The notes under the pieces are model-generated. The model had not been told where the DNA came from. It did not search any database and was given only the letters and a program-made list of their open reading frames with translations. Of a stretch of DNA of 5,635 bases, positions 1 through 5,635 are shown piece by piece. Each line of letters begins with the position of its first letter. Position 1 is the stretch's first letter. Origin of the DNA: JAJDFU01 sp964641965. GTDB taxonomy: Bacteria; Bacteroidota; Bacteroidia; Chitinophagales; Saprospiraceae. A program made the position numbers and the translations under genes. The stretch lies in contig CAZXLD010000101.1 of assembly GCA_964641965.1 (NCBI GenBank), positions 1 through 5,635 of the forward strand, given 5' to 3'.

Positions 1-1893
1 TATTTGCTTTTCCTCAATTTGTTTACCCATCACTCAAAACCATCGGGTAGAGTAGGCCTTGTCAACGATGCTAATAACAGGAGTATAGCTCGGATTGAAG
101 CCAACTTTGAATACCTTAATAGAGCGCGTCAAGATAGTATCCAAAATGCCTCAGCCTTAGCCCTTCAAAAGGCACAAACTGCGAAACAGCAGACCACTTC
201 CAATTTTTTGATGGGTGGTTTGGGGTTAACGCTGATCTTTGGACTCTTGCTTTGGAGTCGCTTTAGGGTGACTAAACGGCAAAAACTAGAGCTGGACAGC
301 GCCTATGCGGAACTGAACACCGCCAACGAGAGCCTGAAGGAGCTGGACCAATTAAAGTCGCGCTTCTTTGCCAATATCTCCCATGAACTTCGTACACCTT
401 TGACCATCATCCTGGGAATGAATGATCAAATTGAAAAGCAACCTAACCAATGGCTAAAGAATGGAACCGGAATGATTCGGAAGCATGGTAAACAACTGCT
501 CAAGCTGATCAACCAGATACTGGACCTACAAAAGGTCGAAGCAGGTTCGCTTACCACTAATATGGAACAAGCCGATATCATATCTTTCCTACAAACCGTC
601 ACAGATCAGTATGAGGCTTTTGCCCAAAGCAAACAACAGCAATTGGTGTATTTCCAGGAAATTGGCAGTCTATTTATGGATTACGACGAAGAAAAGCTTC
701 TGCAGATTGTCTCTAACCTACTTTCCAATGCCATTAAATATACTCCAGAAAATGGGCAGATACGGCTCACGGTCTCCAAGGAGAAGAATTCCCCTATTTC
801 CGCTGACCGCTCTTTAATGATCAAGGTAGAAGATACAGGCCCAGGTATCCCTGAGGAAAAGCTACCCTATATCTTTGACCGGTTCTATCGGGTAGATAGT
901 CAAACCGGAACAGAACTCGGAACTGGGATAGGGTTATCGCTAACCCAGGAACTGGTAAAACTATTAAATGGGAAAATTGAAGTACGTAGTGAAGTAGGTA
1001 AGGGGTCTACCTTCCAGGTGTTTTTACCCATTACCCAAAATGCTAAGCTTAAGGAATCCACTACCAAACTCGATATCCAATCTGCTGTTTTGGGAACGGG
1101 TATTTCCGCTCCAAAGATTCCAGTAAATACCGGCGATTTACCATTGGCATTAATTGTCGAGGATAACGTGGATATATCTCAGTACTTAAAAATTTGTTTA
1201 GAGAAACACTATCAGCTTGCATTTGCTTTCAACGGGCAGCAGGGAATTGATAAAGCACTTGAATTGGTGCCCGATATTATTATCAGTGATGTCATGATGC
1301 CTGAAAAAGATGGACTTGAACTTTGTGAAACCCTAAAAACAGATATTCGCACCAGTCATATACCCATTGTACTGCTTACCGCTAAATCAGATATTGACTC
1401 CCGTTTAGTAGGTCTCAAACAAGGAGCCGATGACTACCTGGCCAAACCTTTCCATGAAGAAGAATTGCAGGTACGCATGCAAAACCTGCTGGAAATCCGC
1501 CGCAGACTCCAGGAGCGCTATCAAAATGTTTATGAACGACCACTGCCTAAGGCAAAGGTTGTGGCTACTAATGTGGAAGATGCTTTTATCCTGAAAATAA
1601 AGGAAATCTTTGAGGGCCGGATGCTTGATCCCTCTTTTGATTTCGATGCGCTTAGCAAAACACTTAATTTAAGTCGCTCCCAACTCGGCAGGAAGATCAA
1701 AGCCCTGACCGGACGCTCCCTATCCAGGTATATCCGTTCTTTAAGGCTGCAAAAAGCCAAACAATTATTGCTCGACTCCGAGCTAACTATTAAAGAAGTG
1801 GCCTATGATGTTGGTTTTACCGATCCTGCCTATTTCTCCCGTACCTATGCCGAAGAGTTTGGGGAAAGCCCTACGGACACTAGAGTGGCTTAG
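1..1893 (+). CDS. Hybrid histidine kinase / response regulator with AraC-type output, 5' partial or truncated
   Basis: This gene encodes a membrane-anchored one-chain two-component protein. The frame is open at the left edge, so the true start is not established; the first possible start is TTG at 4 and the first ATG is only at 211. Residues counted from the TTG: membrane span about 68-87, short coiled linker 88-118, HisKA with phospho-acceptor His127 in ISHELRTP, HATPase with N-box Asn238/Asn242, G1 box DTGPGIP (Asp277), F-box FDRFYR and G2 box GTGIGLSL. The receiver domain starts near 381, with Glu386/Asp387, phospho-acceptor Asp429, Thr459 and Lys481. An AraC-type helix-turn-helix occupies about 525-627. 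All key catalytic residues are present, so the signalling part looks functional. Similarity to the downstream paralogue begins only at about residue 19; the residues before that do not resemble TPRs in any of the three forward frames. It is either a sensor-less variant, a rearranged 5' end, or a gene whose sensor lies off the window. Confidence 0.9.
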   Translation, partial: YLLFLNLFTHHSKPSGRVGLVNDANNRSIARIEANFEYLNRARQDSIQNASALALQKAQTAKQQTTSNFLMGGLGLTLIFGLLLWSRFRVTKRQKLELDSAYAELNTANESLKELDQLKSRFFANISHELRTPLTIILGMNDQIEKQPNQWLKNGTGMIRKHGKQLLKLINQILDLQKVEAGSLTTNMEQADIISFLQTVTDQYEAFAQSKQQQLVYFQEIGSLFMDYDEEKLLQIVSNLLSNAIKYTPENGQIRLTVSKEKNSPISADRSLMIKVEDTGPGIPEEKLPYIFDRFYRVDSQTGTELGTGIGLSLTQELVKLLNGKIEVRSEVGKGSTFQVFLPITQNAKLKESTTKLDIQSAVLGTGISAPKIPVNTGDLPLALIVEDNVDISQYLKICLEKHYQLAFAFNGQQGIDKALELVPDIIISDVMMPEKDGLELCETLKTDIRTSHIPIVLLTAKSDIDSRLVGLKQGADDYLAKPFHEEELQVRMQNLLEIRRRLQERYQNVYERPLPKAKVVATNVEDAFILKIKEIFEGRMLDPSFDFDALSKTLNLSRSQLGRKIKALTGRSLSRYIRSLRLQKAKQLLLDSELTIKEVAYDVGFTDPAYFSRTYAEEFGESPTDTRVA

Positions 1894-1920
1894 AGCGATA
1901 CACAGATACGGTCTTGCTAG

Positions 1921-1928
1921 TATGTTTG
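1921..1928 (+). promoter_or_regulatory. Possible Bacteroidota -7 promoter element (TATGTTTG)
   Basis: TATGTTTG matches the Bacteroidota sigma-A -7 consensus TAnnTTTG exactly and lies 76 bases before the ATG of the downstream kinase. No convincing -33 TTG is seen at the expected distance upstream, so this is a weak call. The rest of the 111-base spacer (1894-2004) is AT-rich and has no clear intrinsic terminator for the upstream kinase, so read-through between the two kinase genes is also possible. Confidence 0.3.
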
Positions 1929-1984
1929 GATTTAAATATCCCCTATATCAATTGTGTGCTAATATTTTTTAAAAGCCGTCTACT

Positions 1985-1997
1985 TAAAGTATCTTTA
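1985..1997. repeat. Short inverted repeat just before the kinase start codon
   Basis: TAAAG, a TAT spacer and CTTTA form a perfect 5-base inverted repeat that ends 7 bases before the ATG at 2005. It is AT-rich and would be a weak RNA hairpin, but it lies where ribosomes or a repressor could bind. Such short palindromes also occur by chance. Confidence 0.2.
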
Positions 1998-2004
1998 GAT
2001 AGTT

Positions 2005-5000
2005 ATGCTGAAATTTGTTAGGGTCATACAGGTTTTTATTGTCATCTTTTTTTGTGGCACTCCGATTATTGCCCAGGAACAACAAACGATAGACTCCCTT
2101 TTACGTTTGTTAGAGACCGGTATTTCAGATAAGGAAAAAGTGGATACCTATATAAGTATTGCCAAAGCATATACAAAGACCGATTCGGTAAATACGGTAA
2201 AATATGCTGATCTTGCCATTGAACTCGCCAATAAAATAGAATACCCGGAAGGAAAAATTGATGCCCGATACATTCTTGGAAAATTAAACTATAATCTTGA
2301 TCATTTTGCAACAGCAGAGGGTATTTTGCTGCAGGTAATTGAAGATGCCAAAGCCATCAACTACCTTTCTGGACAAGATCAGGCATTTTCCTTGTTGGGG
2401 CTACTTTCTAGATTTAAAGGGAATTATGAATTAGCACTTGACTGCTTTTTGAAGTGTCTTGAAATAAACAAAAAAATGGATGTCAAGTTTGGCATCGGTA
2501 ATACCTATAATTCGATTGGAACAGTCTATACAGATCTTAGTGATTTTGAAAAGGCACTAGAATACTATTTCAGGTCACTCGAAATTTTTTTGGAGCTAGA
2601 CGAGAAAAAGGGGATTGCTAGGTCTTATAATAATATTTCATTAGTACACATCGCACAAGGAGACTACGAGAAAGCGTTGGAATACCAATTCCAAGCCCTT
2701 GACTTAAGTATAGATTCGGGTAATTATGGTGGCATTAGTACGGATTACAACAATATAGGTTATATCTTTTACAACCTGAACCAGTATGATTCCGCCTATG
2801 TATACTATCAAAAAGCAATTGAAACCAACCGTTTGACCAACAGCAAATCAAGCTTAGCCCTCTACTATAATAATTTAGCAGATGTGCTGGTTAAGCAAAA
2901 CCGGCTGGATTCCGCCCTTCATTACGCTCAGGAAAGCCTCGCCTTAGCGACGGAAATAGGCTATAAAAGAGTGATTGCTCGCGCCAACATCATTATCGGA
3001 AGTTATTATATCCAAACCAAACAACACAACCGATCGCTTCCTTATCTGGAAAAGGGGATTGCTCTGGCGGAAGAGATCGGGCAGATAGAAGAAGCGAAGA
3101 TAGGATATGAACAATCTTATGCCGCCTACAAAGCCCTAAAGCAATACCAGCAATCTTTACAAGCCTATGAGGCTTATACAGTCCTCAAAGACAGCATGAT
3201 CAATGATGGGCAAACCAAAGAGCTTACCCGCTTAGAACTGGAATATGAATATGGCCAAAAAGCCCTGGCGGATAGCTTACAAAATGCCACCGTTCTGGCT
3301 GCTCAAAAAGCAGAATCCAATCGCAGAAAGACCATCTCTTATTTTCTTTTAGCAGGCCTGTTATTTTCTCTCATTTTCGGTTTGTTGCTCTGGAGCCGTT
3401 TCCGGTTGACCCGCCGACAAAAAATGATCATCGAACAAGAGAAAGCCAAACTAGACCAGGCCTACTCCGAGTTAAATACAGCCAACGAAAAGCTACGAGA
3501 ACTCGACAGCTTCAAATCCCGCTTTTTTACGGATATATCTCATGAGTTTCGGACACCTTTGACCATTATTTTAGGGATGATTGATCAAATTGAAAAACAG
3601 CCTAAAAACTGGTTAAAGAAAGGTGCTCAGATGATTCGGAGAAATGGTTCTAATCTATTGAGTTTGATTAACCAAATCCTGGATCTTCAAAAGATAGAAT
3701 CCGGAAATCTTAACATCAACCTACAACAGAGCGATATCATTCCATTCCTCCAAAAGATTGCCCATCAATTTCAGGCCTTTGCCGAAAGCAAAAAACAACA
3801 GATGGCCTTTACCACGGAAGTCAAATCCCTTATCATGGACTTCGACCAAGAGAAAACCTTGCGTATCGTTTCCAATCTCCTCTCCAATGCGATAAAATAT
3901 ACCCCTGAAAAGGGGAAGTTGACTTTTGCTGTTGATACAACGGATTCAAGTCTAATCTTAACCGTTGCAGATACGGGACCTGGCATTCCCCACGACCAAT
4001 TGCCACACATATTTGACCGCTTCTATCGAGTAGATATCCCATACACCGGAACAGAAAGTGGCACTGGTATTGGGTTATCGCTCACTCAGGAATTAGTGAA
4101 ACTACTCCAAGGAAAAATCGAAGTAAGTAGCCAGGAAGGTCGTGGAACTACGTTCCGGGTATCATTGCCGATTACTCAAAAAGCCATTCCTGGAGATACG
4201 AGTGAGGAACTTAATATTCAAAGTGCAGTGTTTGGCGTAAAAGGCCTGATCAAGAAACTGCAGTCGACATCCTCCGATCTGCCCATCGCACTCCTTGTTG
4301 AGGATAATCCAGATATTGCTCAATATTTACAGGTCTGCCTGGAAGGTCATTATCAGTTGATCATGGCCTCCAATGGTCAGGAAGGTATCGATCAGGCCCT
4401 GGAGCACATTCCCGATATCATCATCAGCGATGTCATGATGCCCGAAAAAAACGGTTTTGAGCTTTGCGAAACCTTGAAAGAAGACATGCGCACCAGCCAT
4501 ATCCCGATCATCTTGCTCACCGCAAAATCAGGTGTGGAATCCCGGATCGCCGGCCTCAAACAAGGAGCCGATGACTACCTCGCCAAACCATTTAATGAAG
4601 AAGAATTACAGGTACGCATGCAAAACCTACTGGAAATCCGCCGTAAACTACAGGAGCGCTACCAAAATGTTTATGCACAACCACTGCCTAAGGCAAAGGT
4701 CGCGGCTACTAGTGTGGAAGATGCTTTTATCCTAAAAATTAAAGAGATCTTTGAAGACCGTATGATTGATCCGGATTTTGCCCTGGACAGTCTCAGCCAA
4801 GAGCTCAACCTAAGCCGTTCTAATCTCTATCGGAAAATCAAAGCCCTGACAGGACGCTCCCCTTCTGTTTTTTTACGCTCTCTTCGCCTGCAAAAAGCGA
4901 GACAGCTCTTGCTATCCTCCAATCTTTCTGTCAAGCAGGTCGCTTATGATGTTGGCTTTTCCGACCCATCTTACTTTTCCAGAACCTATACCGAAGAATT

Positions 5001-5031
5001 TGGCGAAAGCCCCAGCAGTACTGGGCTTTAA
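2005..5031 (+). CDS. TPR-sensor hybrid histidine kinase / response regulator with AraC-type DNA-binding domain
   Basis: A complete 1008-residue one-chain two-component regulator. The ATG at 2005 is supported by the signal peptide directly after it (hydrophobic about 8-22, probable cleavage after IIA at 21-23, before QEQQ). Residues 44-395 hold about nine TPR-like helical repeats of the 40-residue type, with recurrent patterns such as GDYEKALEY and YNNIG; in this family they form the sensor or protein-binding region, presumably outside the inner membrane. A membrane span lies at about 444-463, then a coiled linker 470-503. HisKA has His513 (ISHEFRTP). HATPase has Asn624/Asn628, DTGPGIP (Asp656), FDRFYR at 670-675 and GTGIGLSL from 686. 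The receiver has Glu766/Asp767, phospho-acceptor Asp809, Thr839 and Lys861. The AraC-type helix-turn-helix spans about 905-1007. The expected role is signal-dependent autophosphorylation, phosphotransfer to Asp809 and transcriptional control. Signal and target genes are unknown. The upstream gene is a paralogue lacking the TPR part. Confidence 0.96.
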   Translation: MLKFVRVIQVFIVIFFCGTPIIAQEQQTIDSLLRLLETGISDKEKVDTYISIAKAYTKTDSVNTVKYADLAIELANKIEYPEGKIDARYILGKLNYNLDHFATAEGILLQVIEDAKAINYLSGQDQAFSLLGLLSRFKGNYELALDCFLKCLEINKKMDVKFGIGNTYNSIGTVYTDLSDFEKALEYYFRSLEIFLELDEKKGIARSYNNISLVHIAQGDYEKALEYQFQALDLSIDSGNYGGISTDYNNIGYIFYNLNQYDSAYVYYQKAIETNRLTNSKSSLALYYNNLADVLVKQNRLDSALHYAQESLALATEIGYKRVIARANIIIGSYYIQTKQHNRSLPYLEKGIALAEEIGQIEEAKIGYEQSYAAYKALKQYQQSLQAYEAYTVLKDSMINDGQTKELTRLELEYEYGQKALADSLQNATVLAAQKAESNRRKTISYFLLAGLLFSLIFGLLLWSRFRLTRRQKMIIEQEKAKLDQAYSELNTANEKLRELDSFKSRFFTDISHEFRTPLTIILGMIDQIEKQPKNWLKKGAQMIRRNGSNLLSLINQILDLQKIESGNLNINLQQSDIIPFLQKIAHQFQAFAESKKQQMAFTTEVKSLIMDFDQEKTLRIVSNLLSNAIKYTPEKGKLTFAVDTTDSSLILTVADTGPGIPHDQLPHIFDRFYRVDIPYTGTESGTGIGLSLTQELVKLLQGKIEVSSQEGRGTTFRVSLPITQKAIPGDTSEELNIQSAVFGVKGLIKKLQSTSSDLPIALLVEDNPDIAQYLQVCLEGHYQLIMASNGQEGIDQALEHIPDIIISDVMMPEKNGFELCETLKEDMRTSHIPIILLTAKSGVESRIAGLKQGADDYLAKPFNEEELQVRMQNLLEIRRKLQERYQNVYAQPLPKAKVAATSVEDAFILKIKEIFEDRMIDPDFALDSLSQELNLSRSNLYRKIKALTGRSPSVFLRSLRLQKARQLLLSSNLSVKQVAYDVGFSDPSYFSRTYTEEFGESPSSTGL

Positions 5032-5032
5032 A

Positions 5033-5046
5033 ATGGTCTTGACCAT
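5033..5046. repeat. Perfect inverted repeat right after the kinase stop codon
   Basis: ATGGTC and GACCAT flank a TT centre, giving 6-base arms with a two-base spacer, starting two bases after the TAA. It overlaps the first unit of the 21-base tandem repeats. There is no T-run after it, so it is not a terminator by itself; it may be a protein site, a 3' RNA hairpin or simply part of the repeat array. Confidence 0.4.
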
Positions 5047-5119
5047 ATAGTACATGCTGTTGACCGTATAGTACATGCGCTTGAACAGATAATTCATGCC
5101 CTTGAATGTATAGTCCAAG
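5036..5119. repeat. Four tandem 21-base degenerate repeats
   Basis: Four consecutive 21-base units lie at 5036-5056, 5057-5077, 5078-5098 and 5099-5119. Each carries TTGA near its start, and the first three end in CATG. Units 1 and 2 are nearly identical (both contain TATAGTACATG), unit 3 is more diverged (GATAATTCATG) and unit 4 has TATAGTCCAAG. The spacing is exact, without gaps. Because 21 is a multiple of three, the minus strand reads as short repeated heptads (MYYTVNS, MYYMVKT, MNYLFKR), which I regard as a by-product. Function is unknown. Unit 4 doubles as most of the terminator hairpin. Confidence 0.8.
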
Positions 5120-5127
5120 GGCTTTTT
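5098..5127 (+). terminator. Intrinsic (Rho-independent) terminator after the hybrid kinase gene
   Basis: GCCCTTG (5098-5104) pairs perfectly with CAAGGGC (5116-5122) around an 11-base loop, and five T residues follow at 5123-5127. A GC-rich stem followed by a T-run is the classic intrinsic terminator form on the + strand. It lies 67 bases after the kinase stop and 93 bases before the next start codon, so it should separate the kinase from the surface-protein gene. The left arm and loop come from the fourth 21-base repeat unit. Confidence 0.75.
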
Positions 5128-5175
5128 CTCACCTTCCCACACTTTTGCAGTAAACGAATTTCTAACCATTCAGAA

Positions 5176-5200
5176 GGCAGAAAGCAATTTTCTATCTGCC
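5176..5200. repeat. Inverted repeat upstream of the surface-protein gene
   Basis: GGCAGA (5176-5181) and TCTGCC (5195-5200) form perfect 6-base arms around a 13-base AT-rich centre, ending 20 bases before the ATG at 5221. No T-run follows. It could be an operator or a 5' leader hairpin affecting translation of the downstream gene. No good TAnnTTTG promoter element is visible in 5128-5220; the nearest is CACTTTTG at 5140-5147, which fails at the first consensus base. Confidence 0.35.
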
Positions 5201-5220
5201 CAAATTCTAAATACTGTAAA

Positions 5221-5635
5221 ATGATCAATCGAGTAAAAATCAGATTATGGATACTACTGACCTTATTTTTAGTCAGTAGTTATACCATGCTAGCTCAAAA
5301 CGAATTCATTACCGAGTGGCAAACCACCGGGGCGAATGAATCGATAACCATTCCTACCACAGGTACGGGCTACAACTATACGGTCGACTGGGGCGACGGA
5401 ACGACCGATACGGGTTTAACCACCGATGCGGCACATGCATACGCTGCTGCGGGTAGTTATGTGGTGAAGATCAGTGGCACCTTTCCCCGTATCCACTTCG
5501 CGGGAAGTTCCCCTACCAATCAGGACCGCTTGCGGAAAATCACGCAATGGGGTAACATCGCCTGGACGAGCATGGAGGGGGCTTTTGAGGGCTGTAGTCA
5601 ACTAGAAATCCTGGCTACTGATGCACCGGATCTGT
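5221..5635 (+). CDS. BspA-type (DUF285) leucine-rich-repeat surface protein, N-terminal part, cut by window edge
   Basis: The frame is open from the ATG at 5221 to the right edge, giving 138 codons without a stop. Residues 1-25 form a signal peptide: basic MINRVKIR, a hydrophobic core and a probable cleavage at MLA|QN, a common Bacteroidota pattern that supports this start. Residues about 41-87 resemble a PKD-like beta-sandwich, with the hallmark YTVDWGDGTT (53-62) and the strand-like SYVVKISGTFP. From about 103, LRKITQWGNIAW, then MEGAFEGCSQLEI and ATDAPDL, matches the beginning of the DUF285/BspA repeat region of secreted Bacteroidota surface proteins. Such proteins are usually long and cell-surface or secreted, with proposed adhesion or binding roles; the specific role here is unknown. 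The C-terminal sorting signal, if any, lies off the window. It sits behind an intrinsic terminator, so it is likely transcribed on its own. Its base composition is more GC-rich than the kinase genes. Confidence 0.88.
   Translation, partial: MINRVKIRLWILLTLFLVSSYTMLAQNEFITEWQTTGANESITIPTTGTGYNYTVDWGDGTTDTGLTTDAAHAYAAAGSYVVKISGTFPRIHFAGSSPTNQDRLRKITQWGNIAWTSMEGAFEGCSQLEILATDAPDL

Noticed and set aside
1..30. Possible start of a divergent minus-strand gene (ATG at 30-28, reading MGKQIEEKQI)
   Set aside because: Only ten codons are visible before the edge and nothing identifies them. It would fit a rearranged left end, but this is too short to call.
611..817. Small frames inside the kinase genes, for example 611-817 and 4532-4735 on + and 1530-1760, 2066-2311, 3771-4010 and 3833-4042 on -
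   Set aside because: They lie wholly inside strongly supported coding sequence with conserved domains in another frame and show no recognisable protein features.
5036..5077. TTGACC and TATAGT in the repeats as a sigma-70-like -35/-10 promoter
   Set aside because: The spacing is 1 base within a unit and 22 bases between units, not about 17, and Bacteroidota promoters use a different consensus.
5036..5119. CRISPR-like array
   Set aside because: Units are directly contiguous 21-base repeats without spacers, and no cas genes are present.
4912..5169. Minus-strand reading frame of 85 codons with repeated heptads such as MYYTVNS and MYYMVKT
   Set aside because: It overlaps the end of the kinase gene antisense and its repetitive part is explained by the 21-base DNA repeat, whose length is a multiple of three. 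It also runs through the terminator hairpin. No independent evidence for translation.
5416..5601. Minus-strand 61-codon frame opposite the surface-protein gene
   Set aside because: The + strand frame here has a signal peptide and recognisable PKD-like and BspA-type motifs, so the antisense frame is a shadow.

Overview
The window looks like a piece of a Bacteroidota chromosome. The evidence is the protein content: two hybrid histidine kinases of the Bacteroidota layout (TPR sensor, one membrane span, HisKA, HATPase, receiver, AraC-type DNA-binding domain in one chain) and the start of a BspA-type leucine-rich-repeat surface protein. The AT-rich leaders without a clear Shine-Dalgarno sequence and the signal peptides ending in Ala-Gln fit the same group. 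No genus can be named from the sequence alone.

Layout, all genes on the + strand. (1) 1-1893: 3' part of a hybrid histidine kinase, still open at the left edge. It has the transmembrane span and every cytoplasmic signalling domain, but no TPR sensor in this window. (2) 1894-2004: 111-base spacer with one weak promoter-like match. (3) 2005-5031: a complete 1008-residue paralogue with signal peptide, about nine TPR-like repeats, membrane span, kinase, receiver and AraC-type output. (4) 5032-5220: non-coding spacer with four tandem 21-base repeats, the last folded into an intrinsic terminator, then a second inverted repeat. (5) 5221 to the right edge: the first 138 codons of a secreted BspA/DUF285-type surface protein with a PKD-like N-terminal segment.

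The two kinases are tandem paralogues, similar from just before the membrane span to the C-terminus. By family knowledge each should sense a signal outside the inner membrane or at the TPR domain, autophosphorylate on a HisKA histidine, pass the phosphate to its own receiver aspartate and so control DNA binding by its own AraC-type domain. Their target genes cannot be read from the window. The surface-protein gene lies downstream on the same strand but behind a terminator, so it is probably a separate transcription unit, and regulation by the kinases is only a possibility.

The most notable points are the kinase copy whose similarity to its neighbour stops about 57 bases into the window, a short stretch of unusually high nucleotide identity between the copies that suggests gene conversion, and the 21-base repeat array that ends as a terminator. 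I see no RNA genes, CRISPR array, insertion sequence or complete novel system.
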